Of a stretch of 64,000 bases of DNA, positions 58,889-64,000 are shown piece by piece. Where the stretch lies: assembly GCA_050010595.1 (NCBI GenBank), contig JBEKKS010000009.1, positions 40,690 to 104,689 of the forward strand, read 5' to 3'. This DNA is from Palsa-513 sp050010595 (GTDB taxonomy: Bacteria > Actinomycetota > Thermoleophilia > Solirubrobacterales > Solirubrobacteraceae). Every line of letters begins with the position of its first letter. The first letter of the stretch is position 1. Under the pieces are notes generated by a model that was not told the DNA's origin, made no database searches, and saw only the letters and a list, made by a program, of their open reading frames with translations. The position numbers were made by a program, and so were the translations under genes.

Positions 58889-58974
58889 GATTCCCCCAAA
58901 CTAGCAAAAACTGTCGTAAACCGCACTATCGCGTATGCTTCCCGCCTGAAAACGTCTCGGGGAGCGATTGAGCG

Positions 58975-59424
58975 ATGAGCTACGACGAAGAGGAGGCCCT
59001 GCAAGGCGAGTTTGCGGGCGCACAACAGATGTGGCGCGCCGCGATCAAAGCCCACCGCTACGCGCCACCGGACGCCGGCTTCAGCGGACGACTGCAAGCA
59101 CTCTCTCGCGCTGCGTACGCCGAGTCGCACGTCTGCATGGCTGCCCACAAGGCGGGGTTTACCTGGCCGGCTGCCAAGGCCGAGGGTGAACAGCCGTGGG
59201 AACTGCGCTCCGACGTCGGCCGACGCGGCCCCGAAAACCTATGGCACGACTTCGATGCCGCGGTGGCAACGCTGAAAAGAGCTGCGGCAGACACCGACCT
59301 GGAGGAGGTCGCTAGCGCCTTCCGAGCGCTCGCCGCCACTGCAGACAAGCTCGGCGAGGCGATCGAGGCCGAGGACCGCGCCAGCGGACTACTGCCGCCA
59401 GCCGCCGCTGACGGCACCGCTTAA
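58975..59424 (+). CDS. Hypothetical helical protein of the accessory region
   Basis: A 149-aa soluble protein with GGGGAG about ten bases before the ATG and a TATGCT hexamer (58934-58939) as a possible -10. It is rich in Ala and helical throughout (EEVASAFRALAATADKLGEA). No domain is recognised. It overlaps the convergent HTH gene by four bases. It is typical of small conserved proteins in actinobacterial integrative elements. Confidence 0.65.
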   Translation: MSYDEEEALQGEFAGAQQMWRAAIKAHRYAPPDAGFSGRLQALSRAAYAESHVCMAAHKAGFTWPAAKAEGEQPWELRSDVGRRGPENLWHDFDAAVATLKRAAADTDLEEVASAFRALAATADKLGEAIEAEDRASGLLPPAAADGTA

Positions 59425-59768
59425 ACGGGCGGTCGGTACGGAGGCCGCCGTATGAGGCGCGCCGCATCGTCGATGACATCCCAGATCGCGCGCTCCTCTG
59501 CAGCGCCACGCCTCCCGAGTCGCGCGTAGTCGGGCTGCCACAGATCGCGCCGAACGCCGCTCAGCGAGCCACCGGAAGTAGCGGCACGCTCAAACAACTC
59601 CTCGACGGCGCTCCGCCGGATGCGAAACGCGTGGCCCGCTCGGATCGCCGGGATCACACCACGATCGATCCAGTTGCGCACCGTCTGATCGGTGACGTGG
59701 AACTCCTGGGCCACCTCGGTTACGGACAGCAAACGATCTTCGAACGCCATGCCTGGAACGATAGCCAC
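59421..59768 (-). CDS. Second excisionase-like HTH protein
   Basis: A 115-aa protein (or 109 aa from ATG 59750). It starts with a MerR/excisionase-type HTH: LLSVTEVAQEFHVTDQTVRN, then WIDRGVIPAIRAGHAFRIRR. The remaining 50 residues are charged and helical (RRGAAEERAIWDVIDDAARL). It lies just left of the IS256 insertion. It may be a regulator or recombination directionality factor. Confidence 0.75.
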   Translation of the reverse strand: MAIVPGMAFEDRLLSVTEVAQEFHVTDQTVRNWIDRGVIPAIRAGHAFRIRRSAVEELFERAATSGGSLSGVRRDLWQPDYARLGRRGAAEERAIWDVIDDAARLIRRPPYRPPV

Positions 59769-59854
59769 CCGCGCACCTCCTTCCCGCTACAAAGCGAGCG
59801 TCTCGATTGGCGCGGCCCAGAGTGATGCTTCTCGTCCGATGCGACAGCGGCGCG

Positions 59855-59862
59855 AGGTGGAC
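59855..59862 (+). repeat. Target-site duplication, left copy
   Basis: AGGTGGAC directly precedes the IS left end. The same eight bases directly follow the right end (61298-61305). Confidence 0.9.
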
Positions 59863-59911
59863 GGTCGCGTCCCAGGACTGCTGTAAATAGCTGTCGGGTG
59901 CTGTCGAGTTG

Positions 59912-59964
59912 ACGGCGTAGGTTCCCTCAAGTCCTGGAAGACAATTGAAGGAGGCCTACGCCGT
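59912..59964 (+). promoter_or_regulatory. Stem sequestering the transposase ribosome site and start codon
   Basis: ACGGCGTAGG (59912-59921) is perfectly complementary to CCTACGCCGT (59955-59964), which covers the first two bases of the GTG start. TTCCCT next to the left arm can also pair with part of the AAGGAGG ribosome site (59948-59954). A transcript reading in from outside would fold this shut. Confidence 0.6.
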
Positions 59965-61240
59965 GAAACGCACCGTACCGCCATCGGCGGAGATACAAGC
60001 GAACATCGACACGCTGCTGTCGAAGGGGCTTGTTGAGAGCCCGGAGAAGACGCTCTCGGAGCTTGCTCGGCTCGGGGCGAGGTTGATCATTCAGCGAGCG
60101 GTCGAGGACGAGTTTGACTCGTGGCTTGGTCGCGCTCGCTATGAGCGCCGGCCCGAGTCGGGGAAGCGCAATGGGTTCCGCCCGCGCCGGTTGCAGACCG
60201 CTGAAGGCGAGTTGGTGGTTGAGATCCCGCAGGTGCGCGAGACGGCCGAGCCGTTCGTCTCGAAGCTGTTTCCGTACTGGCATCGCAAGCGGCTGCTCAG
60301 GACCGATCCGCTGAAGGCGATGATCATCAGCGCGTTCGTGCGTGGCCTGTCGATGCGCGATATCGAGTCGCTGTGCGAGGAGGCAGGGTTGGGGCGAACG
60401 TCGAAGTCGACGGTCGCGAGGATCTGTCTGGAGCTGCGGGAGCGCTTCGAGGCGTTCAAGCGCCGCGATCTCTACGAGATCAAGCTCGTGGTGCTGTTCC
60501 TGGACGCGATCTTCCTGCCGGTCCGCCCAAGCGGTCCGAAAGAGGGCGTGATCTGCGCCTGGGGCATCACCGAGAACGGCGAAAGGGCACTCGTTTCGGT
60601 GCGGTTGGGGATGCGCGAGTCAAAGGAGGACTGGCTCGAGCTCGGTCGCGATCTGATCGCTCGCGGCCTGCCCGCTCCGCGTCTTCTCGTCGCTGACGGC
60701 GCCCCCGGGTTGATCGCGGCGGCCGAGGAGATATGGCCGCGCGCTGATCGCCAGCACTGCGTTGTTCACCGTCTGCGCAACCTGCTGGCCAAGCTACCCA
60801 AGCCAGAACACGAACGCGTCCGTCACGCCTACTGGAAGGCACTGAACGAGGCGACCAGCGCCGGCGACGGCAAGCTCCGCCTCCAGGTCCTGATCTCAGA
60901 CCTCAACGGTGGCGGCTACCAGGCGGCCGCTCGGTGCCTCACCGACGACCTCGACGCGCTGGTCGTGCACCTGCGCTACCCGCTCAGGCACCGCAACCGA
61001 TGGCGCTCAACGAACCTCCTCGAGCGCTCACTCGGCGAGGTCCGCCGACGCACCAAAGTCATGGGCCGATTCCCCAGCGAGACCAGCTGCCTCTCGTTGG
61101 TCTGGGCAGTCCTCGACCTGTTCTTCAGCCACGCCAGCAACGGCGCGACATTCACCGACCTCGACCGCCAACACCTCTACCGAATCAAATACCAACCCGC
61201 CGCACCCGAAGCCGTCCCCGAGGAGATCACAGCCGCCTAA
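59963..61240 (+). CDS. IS256 family (Mutator-type) transposase
   Basis: A 425-aa DDE transposase. GTG 59963 has AAGGAGG eight bases upstream, which decides it over TTG 59945. Catalytic residues are Asp in VLFLDAIFLPV, Asp in RLLVADGAPGL and Glu in STNLLERSLGEVRRRTK. The family C-x2-H signature is HCVVHRLRN. The N-terminal region has LGRARYERRPESGKRNGF. No frameshift or stop is present, so the enzyme should be active. Confidence 0.96.
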   Translation: MKRTVPPSAEIQANIDTLLSKGLVESPEKTLSELARLGARLIIQRAVEDEFDSWLGRARYERRPESGKRNGFRPRRLQTAEGELVVEIPQVRETAEPFVSKLFPYWHRKRLLRTDPLKAMIISAFVRGLSMRDIESLCEEAGLGRTSKSTVARICLELRERFEAFKRRDLYEIKLVVLFLDAIFLPVRPSGPKEGVICAWGITENGERALVSVRLGMRESKEDWLELGRDLIARGLPAPRLLVADGAPGLIAAAEEIWPRADRQHCVVHRLRNLLAKLPKPEHERVRHAYWKALNEATSAGDGKLRLQVLISDLNGGGYQAAARCLTDDLDALVVHLRYPLRHRNRWRSTNLLERSLGEVRRRTKVMGRFPSETSCLSLVWAVLDLFFSHASNGATFTDLDRQHLYRIKYQPAAPEAVPEEITAA

Positions 61241-61297
61241 ACTCACACCGGGAACCAGAACCCACAAGCGAAGTTACAGCGCTAAAGGGACGCGACC

Positions 61298-61305
61298 AGG
61301 TGGAC
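61298..61305 (+). repeat. Target-site duplication, right copy
   Basis: AGGTGGAC follows the right inverted repeat directly and matches 59855-59862 exactly. Confidence 0.9.
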
Positions 61306-61416
61306 TGCCGAGGCCTGCTCTCGTGGGCTTGCGACAGCGTGTACCCCTCGGCCCGTTGCTTCGGTGAACGGGCCTCGGCTCGGGTTTGAGCGCCTTGTTC
61401 CGGCCATACTGACTGT

Positions 61417-61683
61417 GTGCAGCTAGAGAAACTCTTTACGTGGTCTGAGTCCCGGCCACATCGGATCGCGCGGACGGCGCTCAGCGTGGGCAGCCCGTTG
61501 CTCGTGTTGGCGTTTCTCGCAGCCCTCGCTGGGATGGGAACCGTCTCCCACGTTGTCGGCGGGATCGCTAGCGGTGGCGTCGCTCTGGCGTTGTTTACGG
61601 CTCTCTTTGTCGAGCGCCGCGAAAAGCGTCGACAGCGCTCCGCGCGATCTGCCGGCGATTCGACAACGAGGATTCCGGAGTGA
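61417..61683 (+). CDS. Small two-helix membrane protein
   Basis: An 88-aa protein from GTG 61417 with two hydrophobic segments (about residues 27-44 and 47-66, SPLLVLAFLAALAGMG and GGIASGGVALALFTALF). A strongly basic tail follows (ERREKRRQRSARS). No family is recognised. It is the first gene to the right of the IS element. Confidence 0.55.
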   Translation: MQLEKLFTWSESRPHRIARTALSVGSPLLVLAFLAALAGMGTVSHVVGGIASGGVALALFTALFVERREKRRQRSARSAGDSTTRIPE

Positions 61684-62115
61684 TCCATCGCGCGACTTCA
61701 GGACCGCTAACGGCGTGCCCCACCCAGACGACTTCGTTGGCGCGTCCACGGGAACCGAGTCACGTACCCGGCGCCCGACCACGCGCCCGCTCCCGCGTGG
61801 TTACATAAGTCTGGCGCCAACGGCGATCACTTGCGCTTCGGACGAGCAGCAGGTCAGACGGCTGACGGCGTGAGCGCTTGTGCTTCGGCCGGCGCGAGCA
61901 GTAGTCGAGCTGCTGTCACACCGCGCGCCGAGTCGTCGTCGCGAGGAGTAATCCAGGGAACCCGGTCGTTCGCTCCTGGATCCGCACAGCAGGGGTGTTA
62001 GCGAGAGTGCCATGGTGGCGACGGCGCGGCGGTTACTTGCGCCGCGGTGGTCACATCTCGTGATTTCTCGGACATTCACTGGTCAACGGGCTGTTGGACC
62101 CACGAACCAGTTTGA
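61684..62115. other. 432-bp region without a convincing gene
   Basis: Open frames here have no plausible start signals or family-like sequence. GGGAAC near 61958 with CCAGG/CCTGG arms on either side might be part of a promoter for the sigma-factor unit, but no matching -10 is clear. Otherwise nothing is seen. Confidence 0.35.
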
Positions 62116-62844
62116 GTGATGAAAGATGAGGGACCGATGGATGATCTTGAGGAGCTGCTGCGGGCGAGTGCGCCGATCGTCGATGTCGAGGCGTGTGGAC
62201 CCCAGGCGAGGCAGGTCGCGATCGCCGTCGCTGGTCGCCGGCGATTCTCGCCGCGATGGCTGCGACGACGCGTTCTAGCGACCGCGGCCGGACTGGTGTT
62301 GGTGCCAGCGGTTGCGGCTGCGGCCGTGCTGCACTTCAGTGCTGAAACCGGTCGATACGGGCTACCCGGCTTTACCGAGAACGACACGTCGCAGTACATC
62401 AATATGTGCGCTGGCGACATCAGCCAGTACGTCGCGACGTTGTACCCGACCGATCAGGCACTTCCGCCTGGGACGAGCTGGAGTCAGATCGCGTCGCATT
62501 ACATCTCGACCTTTGGCTGCACACCAGCAGGCCCCGGGGAACAAACGCAGGTCACCGGGATCAAGAGCAGCCTGCTCGAGGAGAGCACCTGCCCGTGGGA
62601 GCAGTGGGCGCTCGCGGCTCCGGCGTCGGCTCAGACCGCCGATCTCACACGCGCTGATCAGGCGCTCGCCGACATTCAGGTCGCTGTGCATCAGGTCAAC
62701 CCGGATGGCGACTCGGGCTGGCAGCAGTCCGAGCAGCAGTACGCCGACGCCTCACTGGCCTTCCTGGACTACGACTATCAGGTCAACTGTCTGGGACGGG
62801 ACACTGGGCAGAACCCGCCGACTGTTCCGGACCCGGACCAGTGA
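62116..62844 (+). CDS. Membrane-anchored protein, probable anti-sigma partner
   Basis: A 242-aa protein (ATG 62116, or ATG 62137 starting MDDLEELLRASAP). A short acidic cytoplasmic N-terminus of about 50 residues is followed by one membrane helix (VLATAAGLVLVPAVAAAAVL). An extracytoplasmic domain with four or five Cys follows (MCAGD, FGCTP, STCPWEQW, VNCLG). This layout fits an anti-sigma factor, but no zinc HxxxCxxC motif is present. It precedes and overlaps the sigma gene by four bases (GTGA). Confidence 0.65.
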   Translation: MMKDEGPMDDLEELLRASAPIVDVEACGPQARQVAIAVAGRRRFSPRWLRRRVLATAAGLVLVPAVAAAAVLHFSAETGRYGLPGFTENDTSQYINMCAGDISQYVATLYPTDQALPPGTSWSQIASHYISTFGCTPAGPGEQTQVTGIKSSLLEESTCPWEQWALAAPASAQTADLTRADQALADIQVAVHQVNPDGDSGWQQSEQQYADASLAFLDYDYQVNCLGRDTGQNPPTVPDPDQ

Positions 62845-63353
62845 ACCACGACAAACGGACTCTTGAGCGGATCGCCGAGATCCACGGCCCGCGTGTCCTG
62901 GCCTACCTCGCGCGCCGCACCACAAGCCCGGACGACGCGGCCGACGTATTCCAAGCGGTGTTGATCGTCGCGTGGCGGCGCCTGCCCGACATTTCCGATG
63001 ATGAGCAGGCGGCAATCGCGTGGCTACTCGGTACTGCCCGTCGGTGCCTCGCCAACCACCGCCGTGGTCACACCCGCCGGTTGGAAGCAACCGAACGACT
63101 GCGCCACACGATTCACATCCGCGAGCCCGAGCTCCTCGCCGGCCAGTCAGCCGTCGTCGAGGAGGCGCTGGCTAGCCTCGGCGCCGCTGACAGAGAACTG
63201 CTGACCCTCATCTACTGGGAGGACCTCACGACCGAGCAAGCCGCGACCGTCCTCAACATCGCGCCCGCAGCGGCACGCAAACGCCTCGAACGCGCACGAA
63301 CACGCCTGCGGCTCGCGCTTCAAACCAACAGCGCCCCGGAACACGTTTCGTGA
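62841..63353 (+). CDS. ECF-type RNA polymerase sigma factor
   Basis: A 170-aa sigma-70-family protein from GTG 62841. Region 2 reads HGPRVLAYLARRTTSPDDAA and DVFQAVLIVAWRRLPD. Region 4 reads LLTLIYWEDLTTEQAATVLN with IAPAAARKRLERARTRLR as the recognition helix. It is translated with the upstream membrane protein. Its regulon may lie on the element, and its promoter is not identified. Confidence 0.88.
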   Translation: MNHDKRTLERIAEIHGPRVLAYLARRTTSPDDAADVFQAVLIVAWRRLPDISDDEQAAIAWLLGTARRCLANHRRGHTRRLEATERLRHTIHIREPELLAGQSAVVEEALASLGAADRELLTLIYWEDLTTEQAATVLNIAPAAARKRLERARTRLRLALQTNSAPEHVS

Positions 63354-63544
63354 GGAGCGTCCCGACAACTGTGTAGGCGCTTACCAGCGCCCGCTCCCAG
63401 AGCGATGCAGGAGCGCGCGCACACAGCGTTCACACGCTCCCAACGGACGAGGAGGAGCACTCTCGACCGGGTCGTGCGGCGCGCCCGCATTGCACAGGAA
63501 AGCAGGCGTAATGCCGGCGCGTTCGTGCCGCTCGACGTGCTCAT
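63320..63544 (-). CDS. Possible small protein after the relaxase gene
   Basis: A 74-aa frame starts at ATG 63544, two bases after the relaxase stop, so coupling is possible. It is basic and has one hydrophobic stretch (SRVLLLVRWERVNAV). It overlaps the 3' end of the sigma gene by 34 bases in antisense, and codon use is not distinctive. It may not be real. Confidence 0.25.
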   Translation of the reverse strand: MSTSSGTNAPALRLLSCAMRARRTTRSRVLLLVRWERVNAVCARSCIALGAGAGKRLHSCRDAPHETCSGALLV

Positions 63545-63546
63545 CG

Positions 63547-64000
63547 TCAGAGGTCTATGTCGCGTCCTGGCATTTCGCGCTCGATGCTGCGTTCGCGCGA
63601 CCGTTGGGCTTGCTGGTACTCGCGGCGCTGCTCGCCCGCGGGTGGTTCGGGGCCGAGCGGGTCTTGGGTGTCCGTGATGTCGTAGGTGATCCGGTACCGC
63701 GCGAGCTTCTCGGCTGCCTCATCCCACTGCCTGCCGTGCCAGGCACCATCAGGTCGCTCGCCGAGTGCTTCACGGGTCCATTCGGGTCGTGCGGCGAGTT
63801 CGCTTTCGACGAGCTGGTCGAGTGTTTCGTCATGTTCACGGCGCGCCTGCTGGAGTGCGCCTCGTAGTCCGTCGCGCTCGGCACGGATCGTGTCGGGATT
63901 GCCGAGCTGGCGGGCGAGCGTGTCGCGTTCGGTGAGTGTGCGCTCGATGGCGCTCTCGGTCCGCTTGAGCGCTGAGGACCATCCGAAGCGGTCGAGGAAG
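63547..64000 (-). CDS. C-terminus of a probable MobF (TraA/TrwC-type) relaxase-helicase
   Basis: The frame runs from the right edge to TGA at 63547 and gives 151 codons; the rest lies outside the window. The sequence is a charged coiled-coil stretch (ERTLTERDTLARQLGNPDTI), then ARPEWTREALGERPDG, GRQWDEAAEKLARYRITYDI and TDTQDPLGPEPPAGEQR. These blocks are familiar from the C-termini of actinobacterial MobF relaxases. MobF proteins nick and unwind DNA for conjugative transfer. The call is from memory and the catalytic domain is not visible. Confidence 0.6.
   Translation of the reverse strand, partial: FLDRFGWSSALKRTESAIERTLTERDTLARQLGNPDTIRAERDGLRGALQQARREHDETLDQLVESELAARPEWTREALGERPDGAWHGRQWDEAAEKLARYRITYDITDTQDPLGPEPPAGEQRREYQQAQRSRERSIEREMPGRDIDL

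Larger units (their letters stand above)
59863..61297 (+). mobile_element. Complete IS256-family insertion sequence (1435 bp)
   Basis: The ends are imperfect inverted repeats. Left (59863-59903) reads GGTCGCGTCCC-6 bases-GCTGTAA-9 bases-GGGTGCTG. Right (61297-61256, inverted) reads GGTCGCGTCCC-6 bases-GCTGTAA-10 bases-GGGTTCTG. The 11-base outer block is identical on both sides. An exact 8-bp duplication AGGTGGAC flanks the element, as expected for IS256 transposition. One intact transposase gene fills it. The clean duplication suggests a recent insertion. Confidence 0.95.

Noticed and set aside
59824..61460. Gene broken by the IS256 insertion
   Set aside because: Joining the flanks gives a 52-codon frame from ATG 59824, but it has no ribosome site or family-like sequence, so the element more likely sits in a spacer.
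61801..62079. 92-codon minus-strand frame before the sigma-factor unit
   Set aside because: Ser/Arg-rich with no start signal or domain; a chance frame.
63405..63867. Plus-strand frames at the right end
   Set aside because: They are antisense to the relaxase-like reading frame, whose sequence is far more protein-like.

Overview
The window reads as a high-GC actinobacterial chromosome. The best guess is class Thermoleophilia (Solirubrobacterales-like). This rests on pervasive GC-rich codon choice, an F420-type luciferase-like oxidoreductase, GatCAB and GluRS close together, two collagen-like exported proteins with a short signal segment typical of that class, and a bacterial queuosine-salvage (QNG1/DUF2419) gene. 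This placement is inference from family knowledge; no 16S gene is present.

Bases 1-16 kb carry housekeeping genes. They include gatA (cut by the left edge), gatC and a membrane protein; a DHA2-type MFS exporter; a secreted NlpC/P60 enzyme; pcrA-folD; a decayed metallophosphoesterase start next to the queuosine-salvage gene; and a run of HDOD-LuxR regulator, Rrf2 regulator, LCP ligase, cysK and cysE. gltX and nfo follow, diverging from start codons 12 bp apart, then two small exported or soluble proteins.

Bases 16-36 kb run almost entirely on the minus strand: dnaE, argG, argC-J-B-D, pheS-pheT, a TrmH-type methyltransferase, rplT, rpmI and infC-thrS. Two unrelated genes (a collagen-like exported protein and a small membrane protein) split infC from rpmI, and infC has a long Ala/Pro/Lys-rich tail. 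Protein synthesis and arginine synthesis are therefore packed in one block.

Bases 36-56 kb are mixed chromosomal genes: a DsbA-like protein with an extra C-terminal domain, an ammonium transporter, an L,D-transpeptidase, an HtrA protease with a Gly/Ser/Phe-rich linker, a divergent tRNA-Val/tRNA-Cys pair, an exported beta-helix protein, an M48 peptidase, a GlcD-like FAD oxidase, a UspA protein and a GT39-type glycosyltransferase. tRNA-Gly(GCC) closes this part at 55.8 kb.

From tRNA-Gly to the right edge the content becomes accessory. It holds a TIM-barrel/nucleotidyltransferase gene pair, a HicA-like toxin with an HTH partner, two excisionase-like HTH proteins, a complete IS256-family element (59863-61297, with 41-42 bp imperfect inverted repeats and an exact 8-bp target duplication), an anti-sigma-like/ECF sigma pair in unusual order, and the C-terminus of a probable MobF relaxase cut by the window edge. 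This looks like an integrative or mobilizable element anchored at the tRNA-Gly gene. The TIM-barrel/nucleotidyltransferase pair is the best candidate in the window for an undescribed system.
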